A stretch of 17,453 nucleotides of DNA from Fervidobacterium sp. UBA5837 (GCA_002432805.1 DJGV01000012.1:823-18275); one strand, 5' to 3'; counted from the stretch's first letter, positions 6,847-15,118 are shown. The notes: generated from the letters alone by a model not told the origin. Program-made: numbers and translations.

Positions 6847-8421
6847 TCAATATGGTTGATCCTTTTTTGACCATTTGTGTTTATACAGTTCTTCATCCGC
6901 TTTCATGTATGCTTTATCGAAATCATTATATTCTGAAAGGTCTACTATGCCATATGAAAATCCTAAATTGATTTCATTCTTTGCTATATTGTAAAGCCTG
7001 GAAATCTGATTCTTAATATCGCTACTTTTTGTAATTATACAAAATTCATCTCCACCCAATCTAATAAAGTAATCATTCGAACGGATATTATTCATTACAA
7101 GCGTAGAAAACCTCTTCAATATCTCATCACCTTTTCTGTGACCATACACATCGTTCATCTTTTTGAATCCATCTAAATCAAGCAACACAAGTATACCATC
7201 ATTTTTATCCAATTTCTCTATTATCTTCCTATTGTAAGCTCCAGTAAGTTGGTCAATGTAATTCTCCTTTTCAAGATAATCCTTCCTCTTCGACAAATTC
7301 TTGAAGTGTCTGACTGCCTCCATGCTAACAAATACCAAAAAAATTATCCTTCCATACGGTAACAATAATTCATCTGGAAGATTTGATAAAAGAACTGTAG
7401 TAGATTGTATCGCAGTCATCAAAAGAAAGAATATTGGGAAAACAAGTTCAATGACCTTGTACCTAAAAGCATGCCACATCGTGAGACCCACCAAGAATAA
7501 CGAGTATAGACTTGAGACATCCGATAGTACATTAATGATTCTATTTTCAAAAGGTAAGATAATAATCCACAATATTATGATTGGGATACACAGCAAAACG
7601 TTCAAAAAGATCTTCCCGATTCTCTTACCATATCTTTCATTTATCGATAAATAGATGAAAGTTGCACTTAAAGCAGGCAGTGCAATGCTTACTTTTTCAA
7701 ATAGCATGTACAAGAATACACTTCCGCTCGTTTCTCTGAAAACAAATTGAAATGAGCCAATGATCGTAAATAACGATGAAAATCCAAGGTAGAGATATTC
7801 TTTTCTTTGAGGAATATTCGTAATACCAAAGATAAAGAACATTATGTATGCAATTATCATTGCGATTCCCATTGTAAACAAGTTCAAATCACTACGAAAC
7901 ATACCTTGCAACCAAGATATTTTCTGTGCTTCTGACAGAGTTGTAACGTACGGTAAATACGAAATACCATAGTTCATCACAGCAAAGAGTTCTAATCTTA
8001 TCGAATTTTGGTTTGACAAGACGTTCTTGGGTAACCTCACGATAATAGGTGATGGCCATATGTTACCTGACTCACTACCAACTACATGAATGAGCTCACC
8101 ATTTAGGTAGACCTTCAACTGATTTCCAATAACTTTTTGAAAAACCACGGCAATTTCTTCCGTGCTACTTAGCAGATATTCAGGTAATTCGAATGAAGCT
8201 TGAAGGAATGTTTTGTTTGGTTTTTCAACCTTTTGATAGAAAGGGAGAGTCCTGTTCCAAGTCGCAATTACAGTCCCGCGTGGTTTACTCAAATAATTGA
8301 GGAATGAAGATATGATCAAAAACAACAAAACTGAGAGAACAAAAGGCAGAAGAATTTTTCTCGTGATATAGTCCCCCCCTTTGTAAACAAAATGAAAATC
8401 ACCCCACAAAACATAATACAC
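6847..8421 (-). CDS. Membrane diguanylate cyclase (extracellular sensor, 7TM, GGDEF)
   Basis: A protein of up to 524 residues that would make cyclic di-GMP from two GTP at the membrane. The order is an N-terminal membrane anchor (ILLPFVLSVLLFLIISSFL, about 22-40), an extracytoplasmic beta-sandwich-like region (about 50-165), about seven membrane helices (about 170-370, resembling 7TMR-DISM sensors), a short linker, then a GGDEF domain (about 388-520). Catalytic GGDEF is at 456-460; DLDGFKKMNDVYGH, metal- and GTP-binding, lies before it; the inhibitory I-site RSND at 447-450 has the correct five-residue spacing. The start is uncertain: ATG 8421 has no ribosome site and lies about 6 bases from the predicted transcription start, whereas a seven-G tract precedes an in-frame ATC at 8367 that would begin exactly at the anchor. 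Confidence 0.93.
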   Translation of the reverse strand: MYYVLWGDFHFVYKGGDYITRKILLPFVLSVLLFLIISSFLNYLSKPRGTVIATWNRTLPFYQKVEKPNKTFLQASFELPEYLLSSTEEIAVVFQKVIGNQLKVYLNGELIHVVGSESGNIWPSPIIVRLPKNVLSNQNSIRLELFAVMNYGISYLPYVTTLSEAQKISWLQGMFRSDLNLFTMGIAMIIAYIMFFIFGITNIPQRKEYLYLGFSSLFTIIGSFQFVFRETSGSVFLYMLFEKVSIALPALSATFIYLSINERYGKRIGKIFLNVLLCIPIIILWIIILPFENRIINVLSDVSSLYSLFLVGLTMWHAFRYKVIELVFPIFFLLMTAIQSTTVLLSNLPDELLLPYGRIIFLVFVSMEAVRHFKNLSKRKDYLEKENYIDQLTGAYNRKIIEKLDKNDGILVLLDLDGFKKMNDVYGHRKGDEILKRFSTLVMNNIRSNDYFIRLGGDEFCIITKSSDIKNQISRLYNIAKNEINLGFSYGIVDLSEYNDFDKAYMKADEELYKHKWSKKDQPY

Positions 8422-8433
8422 AAAAGCAACTCT

Positions 8434-8462
8434 ATTCTATGATAATATATATTTCTAATCAA
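8434..8462 (-). promoter_or_regulatory. Sigma-A promoter of the diguanylate cyclase operon
   Basis: On the minus strand TTGATT (8457-8462) and TAGAAT (8434-8439) are 17 bases apart. Predicted initiation near 8427 is just before the ATG at 8421, which bears on the choice of start codon. Confidence 0.7.
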
Positions 8463-8486
8463 TAACTTTTGAGTGAATTTGAAATG

Positions 8487-8521
8487 AAAAAGGTGGAGGG
8501 CTTATTCACTTCTCCACCTTT
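8487..8521 (-). terminator. Intrinsic terminator after the CBM48/beta-barrel gene
   Basis: AAAGGTGGAG (8489-8498) pairs with CTCCACCTTT (8512-8521) around a 13-base loop. On the minus strand the stem runs into TTTTT. It lies 43 bases beyond the stop of the gene at 8564 and separates it from the cyclase operon. Confidence 0.85.
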
Positions 8522-8563
8522 GATATTTTCTAGGTCTTATGCATTTATTATACTAAGATTCCT

Positions 8564-10579
8564 TTAAAAATTGATCTCCCCAGAAACTGATATGTACGTC
8601 TTATTGATCATATCGGTCACATCGTTTGAATCCACCGAGAATTTCAAATATCCGTCTTTAATATACTTTTTGAAATTGAGTCCGAAGCCAATGTCGCTGG
8701 ATGAAGTGACACTTGCTGAAATGGCGTAGTCCTTTGTTGTATCGTATGTAAGGCCTACGTTAATATCACCATATTCAAAGTCGTAACTGCCATCTAAAAT
8801 TATAAAATTGTCACCAAGGAAAGCCTTTGCATAAGCATAGAATATGTTTCCATCGAATTTGTGGTAAATCTCAAACAATTTTGTTGTTAACAAGGCAGAA
8901 ACGATGTAAGTATTATTGAAATTGTACAGTGCAGTTGCACCGATGCTGAACAAATTGAAAGGTGCATTCAAAGAAATAGTACCCAAAACTGAATACGCAT
9001 TTGCAAAATAATTCTGACCAAAGTATACTCCAAACGATTGTAACTGCACACCGGCAATCCATGGGAACTTATCAGTAGCATATCCAATTCCGCCGATTAA
9101 ATCAACACCTGCAAATTCATAATTTAACGTAATTCCAGTCTGTTTTGTCTCTTGATCATCGAATGGCAAGAACCAAGGCAACGTATAGTGCATTGGAAGC
9201 TTGTACTGCATGAGAATTGCCAAATTATCTGAGACAAATTTTGCTTGAGCTTCTGAAATGGCTGCACCATCGTATGCAATTTTTAGAGATATATCATCGT
9301 CTGGTGAAAATGTCAAAGTCAACTTGTTTGAAACACTGCTACCCACGAGATATTTTGTTGGGTGTGTCTTAAATTTGTATTCAAAGTTATAAGTCCCTTT
9401 GGCTGCAAGCCCACCACCTTGTTCTTGTATTCCCTCTATACTTAGTTGATTATCCTTACTAACGATCTTGAATACGCTATTCTTTCCACCGTAGCCATCC
9501 GGTTTGTACGAGGGTGCATTTGGATCTTCCTGCCAGACTTGATTACCACCTATAACAAAGACATATTTGTACTCGTACGTACCGGGAGAGAGCTGTAATG
9601 ACGCGGTCCAGTAGCCATCAACAAGTTGCATCTTTAATCCCGTTGCATTCCAACTATTGAACGTACCGGCAACGTAAGCTTCCTGCGCCTTATCGTTCTT
9701 AACAGCAAAAACAACCTTTCCATCAACAATTGAAACACCTGCTCTTGTTCCTTCAACTTCGGCTGATTCCTTCTTTGGTTCAACTGCTGCAGTTTCTATT
9801 TTTTGCGTTTCTACAACCTTTGGTTGCAATTGATCGGCACCTTTCGATATTGGTGCTCGCACCTTGAGTCCACCGTTCTCCTCATATACCTCGAATGCAC
9901 CGTTTCTTCCACCAAAGCCATCGTCTACATATGCAAATGCATTTGGATCAACGACCCAGTTTCCATCTGTTATGAACTTGTATTCGTATATTCCGGGAGT
10001 CAACTCTAAGACCGCCTCCCAGATACCATCATCAACAAAATATGCTTCCGTATCTTTTTCGTTCCATTTGTTGAAATCTCCCGTTATGAAAACACTTTTT
10101 GCATTCGTGTACAATCGTATAACTACATATCCATCTTGGTCAACATATATCGTATCTTTACGCACATTATTAGGCTCGTAATTTTTCAACGCCTGACTTG
10201 CGGTCTGCAACTGCCCACCAACTGGTTCTATTCTTCCATCATTTGTAAGAGCAAATGCACCGTTTCTTCCACCAAAGCCATCGTCTACGTACGAAGGCGC
10301 TTCCGTGTCTTCCTTCCAAGTTGTACCGTTTATCACAAATTTGTACTGATAAGTTCCTGGTTCCAGTGTAATTGCAATCTGCCATATTCCATCGACAAAT
10401 TGCATCGGCGTTGCACTTGTACTCCAATTGTTGAAGTTGCTGGCTACAAATACAGCATCTGCCTTGATATCAGTCTTGAATGTAAATACTACCTTTCCTT
10501 CCCTGTAACTAACTGCTGAGAAAGCAAAGATCGAGATAAGCAAGAAACACAAAACAATAAAAGTCTTACTCCTACCCAT
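8564..10579 (-). CDS. Exported protein: three CBM48-like repeats plus beta-barrel-like C-terminal half
   Basis: A 671-residue protein. A signal peptide ends near AFSA (about 22). Three glycogen-binding (CBM48/AMPK-beta-like) beta-sandwich repeats follow at about 24-112, 140-232 and 283-376. Each has an F(N/T)xW core (ASNFNNWS, TGDFNKWN, AGTFNSWN), the LxPGxYxYKF strand, and a DDGFGGRNGAF-type end. A charged Q/K/E linker (about 240-280) precedes the third. The rest (about 395-671) alternates hydrophobic and polar residues, is rich in Tyr, Phe, Gly and Asn, and ends VSGEINF with a terminal Phe, as outer-membrane barrels do. No glycosidase domain is present, so an amylase or branching-enzyme name would be wrong. 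It probably sits in the outer sheath and displays alpha-glucan-binding domains. The ATG follows GGGAGG. Confidence 0.85.
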   Translation of the reverse strand: MGRSKTFIVLCFLLISIFAFSAVSYREGKVVFTFKTDIKADAVFVASNFNNWSTSATPMQFVDGIWQIAITLEPGTYQYKFVINGTTWKEDTEAPSYVDDGFGGRNGAFALTNDGRIEPVGGQLQTASQALKNYEPNNVRKDTIYVDQDGYVVIRLYTNAKSVFITGDFNKWNEKDTEAYFVDDGIWEAVLELTPGIYEYKFITDGNWVVDPNAFAYVDDGFGGRNGAFEVYEENGGLKVRAPISKGADQLQPKVVETQKIETAAVEPKKESAEVEGTRAGVSIVDGKVVFAVKNDKAQEAYVAGTFNSWNATGLKMQLVDGYWTASLQLSPGTYEYKYVFVIGGNQVWQEDPNAPSYKPDGYGGKNSVFKIVSKDNQLSIEGIQEQGGGLAAKGTYNFEYKFKTHPTKYLVGSSVSNKLTLTFSPDDDISLKIAYDGAAISEAQAKFVSDNLAILMQYKLPMHYTLPWFLPFDDQETKQTGITLNYEFAGVDLIGGIGYATDKFPWIAGVQLQSFGVYFGQNYFANAYSVLGTISLNAPFNLFSIGATALYNFNNTYIVSALLTTKLFEIYHKFDGNIFYAYAKAFLGDNFIILDGSYDFEYGDINVGLTYDTTKDYAISASVTSSSDIGFGLNFKKYIKDGYLKFSVDSNDVTDMINKTYISVSGEINF
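9894..9928 (-). repeat. Intragenic repeat, copy in CBM48 repeat 2
   Basis: 35 bases identical to 10254-10288, encoding the DDGFGGRNGAF end of the CBM48 module. Perfect DNA identity between two modules of the same gene points to recent duplication or gene conversion. Confidence 0.85.
10254..10288 (-). repeat. Intragenic repeat, copy in CBM48 repeat 1
   Basis: Partner of 9894-9928, same 35 bases, at the equivalent point of the first CBM48 module. Confidence 0.85.
10314..10352 (-). repeat. 39-base identity shared with the CBM48 paralogue
   Basis: Identical to 15631-15669, at the same place in CBM48 repeat 1 of the two genes (YQYKFVINGTTWK region). Surrounding bases are also highly similar, with scattered substitutions. 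Confidence 0.88.
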
Positions 10580-10656
10580 TATTCACACCTCCCATTACAC
10601 TTTCTAAAAATCTTCACAATTTCCATTTCTATCACATTCTAGAAGACTAACATTAT

Positions 10657-11859
10657 TTACCACCAAAGGCTAAATTCAATGTTGAGAACTGGTTTGAACG
10701 TGTTGAAATTGTAGAAGTCTGTATTTCCAAGGCTTAATGTTACCTGTCCATTGTTAAAACCAGCGAGTTTGATTTCACCGTACAGTGCATCCCTCTCTTC
10801 ATAGTAACCGATGATCTTTTGATACTTTCCAAAAACTGAGGTATTTCCAAATGACTTCCCCAGTTCAACGTAGAAAACCTCACCAAGTGTAGCTATCGTG
10901 TTGTGTGCGGGCTTTCCAAAAGAATATGCGATTTTTCCATTAAGGCCTAAAATCGTAAAACTATAGCTTGTACCTATGGAGAACTTACCCCATTCATCGG
11001 GCATAACACCGGTAACATCTGAAAGCCCTGCCTTTTTTAAACTCAAAGAGACATTCGAATAGTTCAAATCGACTCCAACTTCCGTATTGTCGTACAGATT
11101 ATCTTCTACATTGTCGAAATTGAATTTCGTGTTGACATATGAATTTAAATTGACCTTCCCAGGTATCTTGTACCATGCATTTATTATATTGTTGTTCCCG
11201 AGCGCTTGTGGACTGAATGCTAAATACTTCGTTGTGGATGGTACCAGAACATATCTGATCCCCCAGTTCGAATTGACATCTGAAAATATGACCAGATAAA
11301 CTGTATCACTGAAATCGAATTTATTCACGTTCTGCCAGACAAATTCCGTTACGAACCTAAAATTGCCAAACGTGTTGGAAAGATCGATCGCACCATCGAA
11401 GTTTGAACCTCTTTTGCCAACCAGTATGTTACCGTTGTTCAAGTTATACTGTGCATACATTAAATCAAGCGAACTGAACAAGTATACGTTTAATGGAGCG
11501 TAATGGATAGATACACCATTTTGCCCATCACTTATCCGATAAAGTATTATCTGGTCCCCTGATGTACCATATATTTGATTCTTGTAGACCACAAGTGCAA
11601 ACGGGTCGAACTTGAAACTGAGTTTTGAAGAGTTTAGAGACGTGCCCATTAAAGCGAATGAAAGGTCATAGTTTGAACCAAACGAAGAACCATTGATATA
11701 GAACTCCGTTGAAAGGCTCGTGTTGGGTTGCTGCTGGGAAAAGTCAGTTGAATATGTGAACTTTGCCGAATAATTGGTTGAAAAAGAAAATAGATTCACA
11801 GATAATATCAAAACAGACAAAAAGATAAATCTCATGAAGTTTCTATCAATTTGTTTCAC
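10657..11859 (-). CDS. Putative outer-membrane beta-barrel protein
   Basis: A 400-residue protein with a signal peptide (MRFIFLSVLILSVNLFSFS, preceded by eight residues if the GTG at 11859 is used; GAGGTGG lies before that GTG). The mature part is almost entirely short alternating strands rich in Tyr, Phe, Asn and Ser (FRFVTEFVWQNVN, YGEIKLAGF, VTLSLGNTDFYNF). It ends NIEFSLWW, an aromatic terminal residue typical of outer-membrane barrels. No enzyme motif was found. It resembles the C-terminal half of its downstream neighbour (gap 77 bases) in style. ATG 11835 is an alternative start. A porin or anchor of the thermotogal toga is plausible, but the family is not recognised. Confidence 0.75.
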   Translation of the reverse strand: MKQIDRNFMRFIFLSVLILSVNLFSFSTNYSAKFTYSTDFSQQQPNTSLSTEFYINGSSFGSNYDLSFALMGTSLNSSKLSFKFDPFALVVYKNQIYGTSGDQIILYRISDGQNGVSIHYAPLNVYLFSSLDLMYAQYNLNNGNILVGKRGSNFDGAIDLSNTFGNFRFVTEFVWQNVNKFDFSDTVYLVIFSDVNSNWGIRYVLVPSTTKYLAFSPQALGNNNIINAWYKIPGKVNLNSYVNTKFNFDNVEDNLYDNTEVGVDLNYSNVSLSLKKAGLSDVTGVMPDEWGKFSIGTSYSFTILGLNGKIAYSFGKPAHNTIATLGEVFYVELGKSFGNTSVFGKYQKIIGYYEERDALYGEIKLAGFNNGQVTLSLGNTDFYNFNTFKPVLNIEFSLWW

Positions 11860-11931
11860 ATTACCACCTCACTCTCAAAAATGATGAAAAATGTTCATCT
11901 GACTGTTTTCTTACGCTAAGTATCGATTTTT

Positions 11932-12678
11932 TCATTCCTCTTTGAGTTTACAAGTCAAAATGGAAAATTTAGGATCATACTGAAACACAAGTGTAACCGC
12001 ACCTGTCTCTGTTGAGACAAATGTTGCCTGTACACCGTATCCAGCATTGTACGTCTGACCGTCATATTGTAACTCATACGGTTTCCAGTCCGTACTCCTA
12101 GCTATCTTGTACTGTACATTCAGGTCTGTCACTGTCGCGGATTTCTCAAGATAGTAAATATTCTCCAGTGCATCGTACGTCATCTTTTCTGGCGCCCAGT
12201 TGTTGAAGCTACCACCTATGTACCAGTCACCTGTTGCCTTCTCACTATCCCCAATACCTTTGGCTTTGCCATCCACCATGATAGTGGGCGTTGCATAAAC
12301 CGTTATCGTTTGACTGCTCTCGCTTGTGTCCAAATTATCTTTCCACACGTATATATTTGAAGAAACCTTTGTAACACCGGATTGTCTGTAAAGTACTTTG
12401 TAACTTCCAACAAACAAATTATCCCCGGAACTCGTTTTGGCGTATGTTATGGAAGCAGCTGGAAGTGTGAGAGTATATGCATCCATTTCATCATCGTAAT
12501 TCATCTTATCGTTATCTGTCGGCATCCATCCATTCCAGTCACCAACGACGTATATGCCATCTGATACTTGGAGATTGAGAAGCTTCATACAACCAGTGAG
12601 TGCAAGGAAGATGAGAACGGAAAGAAAGATGATCAGAAACTTTGATGATTTATCGCTAAATCTATTCTTGAGTTTCAT
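11932..12678 (-). CDS. Lipoprotein with two starch-binding-like beta-sandwich domains
   Basis: A 248-residue lipoprotein: hydrophobic signal then lipobox LTGC with Cys30 as the lipidation site. Two similar modules follow. The first (about 36-130) begins DGIYVVGDWNGWMP and the second (about 150-248) begins GDWYIGGSFNNWAPEKM. The pattern of a Gly, aromatic and NxW turn followed by beta strands resembles SusE/SusF-type and CBM-like outer-surface domains. No catalytic residues are evident. The start is ATG 12678, with GGGAGGT about 10 bases before it; a TTG at 12681 is possible. It lies between two other surface proteins and may be cotranscribed with the barrel gene 72 bases downstream. Confidence 0.8.
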   Translation of the reverse strand: MKLKNRFSDKSSKFLIIFLSVLIFLALTGCMKLLNLQVSDGIYVVGDWNGWMPTDNDKMNYDDEMDAYTLTLPAASITYAKTSSGDNLFVGSYKVLYRQSGVTKVSSNIYVWKDNLDTSESSQTITVYATPTIMVDGKAKGIGDSEKATGDWYIGGSFNNWAPEKMTYDALENIYYLEKSATVTDLNVQYKIARSTDWKPYELQYDGQTYNAGYGVQATFVSTETGAVTLVFQYDPKFSILTCKLKEE

Positions 12679-12787
12679 CAAAGCTAGTACCTCCCTTCAT
12701 TGGACGAATTGAATTGCACAATTTGGAAATGATTAAATCAGAATTAGCAAAGTTTAATCGAGAAGAGCCCACGAATTCTTTGCTTTC

Positions 12788-12808
12788 AAAAAGGGGGCAA
12801 AAGCCCCC
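12788..12808 (-). terminator. Intrinsic terminator after the 461-residue lipoprotein gene
   Basis: GGGGGC (12793-12798) pairs with GCCCCC (12803-12808) around an AAAA loop, then TTTTT on the minus strand. It lies about 40 bases beyond the stop at 12851. Genes from 12678 leftward therefore need their own promoter. Confidence 0.88.
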
Positions 12809-12850
12809 TACGATGTATGATTTTAGGAATATTCTATAATTGAAAAGGAT

Positions 12851-14236
12851 TTAATCTTCTGCTGGATAGACTATAAATGCATCTATCGTTGCTGGTGCAG
12901 TTATACCGCCAGTTCCGCAAGTCTGTTCTGGGCAAAAATCTCCAATCCATTGTGTCCCGCTGTCAAGATTACCAGTTATGGCAAACGCTCCTTTTACTGT
13001 CAGTGATTCTGCTGTAATGCCAAGTTCAGAAAGTGGTATTGCAGCTTCTACAACAGTATTACCATCATCTGTTGAAAATCTTGCAAAAGAAACGTCTTTT
13101 ACTTCGGTGAAATCGGTAGATGTTACTTTCCATACATTGAAACCGTCTCCCCAAGATTCAAATGCGAGGTCTATATCGCCTGTTCCAAAAGTGTAAGACC
13201 TGTTGTTCCATGGATGCTTTGATGTATCCGTTGCACCATTTAGACTGGATAAATCAGCAAGGCACATAAAATTATTGCCATTTACCTTGTAAACTCCAGC
13301 GATGTATAGATATTCATCGTCATACTTTACGCCGGCTTTGAAAAGTTCGTTATTATTACCCCACTTAGAATCTCCTGCAGCATCTTCAACAAGTTCAGGG
13401 CCCCAATCTGAGAGGTAGCCATCAACTGGCGCCGTTGGTGGTGTTACAGATTCTTTTAACTCGAATTTTACTGTTGAATAAAGTGCATCAAACGTTACCT
13501 TTATTTTCGTTGGATAAACCGAATCAAAGGCATATGTTCCATTATCATTATCACCTGTTGCGTAATAATTCTTTCCATTGAATGCAAGTGCTATTGTTGG
13601 TTCAGCGATCTCCCAATTATCGGCCGGCCATATCTTGTAAGAAATTGTACTTGACGTTGGAGTGGCTATCGTAACTTCCAGTTCATAGGTGCCATCGTCA
13701 TTATTTGTCATCTTCTGATGTAACCATTCAGTTGGGGAGCCAACAAAATATAACTCTCGACCAATTTTAGTATTATCTCCAAATCCTACTATAGTGTTAG
13801 TTGATTCAGGAATGTCTGCATAGAATTCAACGTTTGATGTGTTACTAAAAGCATCGAGGTCCTCCTTAAGTATCGGAACCGATGGATCAAATTCTTCTGT
13901 ACCACCATAGAATGTCCAAGTACTTCTATCGTTTGGATCTACTACACGGACAACATTCCACCAGTAAACACCTTCTTTGTCATTATCTTCCAATATTTGC
14001 CTCAGCTTGTCTGCTCTAATACTGAGTTTGTATTTGTTATCACCATTTGATGCCATCTTCAAAAGTGGAGAGATCGTTGTTGTTGCACTTTCAACATCTT
14101 CACCCTTGAATTGAAAATCGAATGCGACATAGTATCCTTCAGTGAGTGTTTCATCTCCCGTTGGTTTTGGTACACACGAAAACAACACCCCAAGAACGAT
14201 AACCGTAGATAGAATAACCCACAAATACTTTTTCAT
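12851..14236 (-). CDS. Lipoprotein with SusE-like and CBM9/DOMON-like domains
   Basis: A 461-residue lipoprotein. Signal MKKYLWVILSTVIVLGVLFS is followed by Cys21. Residues about 30-140 are a beta-rich region without close match. About 160-265 (RELYFVGSPTEWLHQKM, then ISYKIWPADNWE) resemble the modules of the neighbouring 248-residue lipoprotein. After a short Pro/Thr linker, about 275-461 start DGYLSDWGPELVED and contain DDEYLYIAGVY and AIPLSELGI. That arrangement is typical of CBM9-like or glucodextranase C-terminal-like sugar-binding domains. No hydrolase motif is present. It is probably surface-anchored and binds carbohydrate. GGGAGGTTGAGGGT precedes the ATG. A palindrome at 14346-14358 lies 110 bases upstream. 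Confidence 0.82.
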   Translation of the reverse strand: MKKYLWVILSTVIVLGVLFSCVPKPTGDETLTEGYYVAFDFQFKGEDVESATTTISPLLKMASNGDNKYKLSIRADKLRQILEDNDKEGVYWWNVVRVVDPNDRSTWTFYGGTEEFDPSVPILKEDLDAFSNTSNVEFYADIPESTNTIVGFGDNTKIGRELYFVGSPTEWLHQKMTNNDDGTYELEVTIATPTSSTISYKIWPADNWEIAEPTIALAFNGKNYYATGDNDNGTYAFDSVYPTKIKVTFDALYSTVKFELKESVTPPTAPVDGYLSDWGPELVEDAAGDSKWGNNNELFKAGVKYDDEYLYIAGVYKVNGNNFMCLADLSSLNGATDTSKHPWNNRSYTFGTGDIDLAFESWGDGFNVWKVTSTDFTEVKDVSFARFSTDDGNTVVEAAIPLSELGITAESLTVKGAFAITGNLDSGTQWIGDFCPEQTCGTGGITAPATIDAFIVYPAED

Positions 14237-14449
14237 ACCCTCAACCTCCCTCTAAGATGGTGAAGTTCTATGGTAGAGAACTATCGATCCACTTACCTTC
14301 CAAAAAGCATTTTACCATAAATATCTTCGCAATTTGCAATTCTATTGGAAATGTTCCATACTCAAAATGAAATTAGATTTTACAACTTTTCTTTGAAACG
14401 GTTCTCCTGCGACTTATGGCTAAAGTACTAAAGTCATGAGTTTGCTGCT
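14237..14449. other. Gene-free stretch with regulatory sequence only
   Basis: No supported coding region was found on either strand. It contains the TGGAA palindrome at 14346-14358, a GTTCT/AGAAC inverted repeat near 14264-14280, and an AT-rich segment near 14310-14335. That segment (TTGCAA then TAAAAT, 19 apart on the minus strand) is a weak promoter candidate for the lipoprotein gene. Confidence 0.5.
14346..14358. promoter_or_regulatory. Putative operator TGGAA-ATG-TTCCA
   Basis: A perfect 5-bp inverted repeat with a 3-base spacer, upstream of the lipoprotein gene at 12851-14236. The same arms with spacer ACG occur at 15959-15971 before another gene of the cluster. The regulator is unknown. 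Confidence 0.55.
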
Positions 14450-15039
14450 TCATCGATCGGGCTTGTTACCGGGTTCGCTAAAAGCTCTGTTCATTTTTTG
14501 GAGGTACAACATTACGCCAAATTACGCCAAAACTGCGAATGCTCATCTTTCAATGTGAACACAGTCTTCTTCTGGTGTTGCTCCATAGTGATTCTTTCAC
14601 TTATTTCTCTTGTATGTGATTATCACATCAAAACTACATTTTCATCTTCGTTAATTTTCAGTATGTACACATCATCACAACCGGTACGAAATGAGTCTGA
14701 TCTTCCTGCGAAGACATATCTGCCATCGGATGTACATTCGATCGAATTTGCCTTGCCTCAATCATCTCCACCATACGTCTTTCCCCAAGTCAGTTCACCA
14801 TTTGCATCGAGCTTTACAACGTACACATCTGCCAAGCCTTGTTCGTAAGAATACGTCCAACCAACGGCAATGTATCCACCATCCTTGGTTTGCTTGATAC
14901 ATTGTGCACTATCAAGACCTGTTCTACTGTACGTCTTTTGCCAAGTTTTTGGTTCAATGGGACTAGATGTTGGTATGCAACTAACTAAAAAAGAAAAGAC
15001 GAAAAAGATTGCTAAGCTCATATAGGAATATTCTTTCAT
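14450..15039 (-). pseudogene. Decayed beta-propeller lipoprotein gene
   Basis: From ATG 15039 (GAGGT 7 bases before) it encodes a lipoprotein signal ending FLVSC and one good propeller repeat (KTWQKTYSRTGLDSAQCI, then DVYVVKLDANGELTWGKTYG). A TGA at 14758-14760 interrupts it. In the same frame the next repeat continues (GKANSIECTSDGRYVFAG, then DDVYILKINEDE). After a stop at 14623-14625 the reading shifts frame: YGATPEEDCVHIER at about 14546-14587, and FGVMLYLQKMNRAF further on, still match the propeller pattern but with stops between. The intact paralogue at 16097-17320 has seven such repeats, so this copy is truncated and carries nonsense changes, a frameshift and a 10-base tandem duplication. 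A short secreted product of about 93 residues could still be made. Confidence 0.82.
14511..14530. repeat. Tandem 10-base duplication inside the pseudogene
   Basis: ATTACGCCAA occurs twice in direct succession (14511-14520 and 14521-14530), within the decayed propeller coding sequence. It is probably a slippage product. Confidence 0.85.
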
Positions 15040-15091
15040 GAAAGTAACCTCAAAATTGTTGTTCATATCCTTACGTGAGATATTCGAAACA

Positions 15092-15118
15092 TAAAGGTGA
15101 GGATAGTTAACCCCACCT
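15092..15118 (-). terminator. Probable terminator after the two-repeat CBM48 gene
   Basis: On the minus strand AGGTGGGG pairs with CCTCACCT (15111-15118 with 15095-15102), fully paired if one G-U is allowed, with an 8-base loop followed by TTTATG. It lies 38 bases beyond the stop at 15156. The T tract is short, so it is only moderately certain. Confidence 0.6.

Noticed and set aside
8564..10579. Annotation as a GH13 amylase, isoamylase or branching enzyme
   Set aside because: Only CBM48-type modules match. No (beta/alpha)8 barrel or GH13 catalytic Asp/Glu motifs are present, and the rest looks like an outer-membrane barrel.
14511..14530. Tandem ATTACGCCAA as a CRISPR or iteron array
   Set aside because: Only two abutting copies with no spacers, inside decayed coding sequence; simple slippage fits better.
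14758..14760. TGA read as selenocysteine in the propeller pseudogene
   Set aside because: The aligned position in intact repeats is not cysteine, no SECIS-like stem is apparent, and further stops and a frameshift follow.
14498..14848. Open frame on the plus strand
   Set aside because: It is antisense to the propeller pseudogene. Its reversed-strand reading explains the composition, and the GGAGGT near 14500 precedes no convincing protein.
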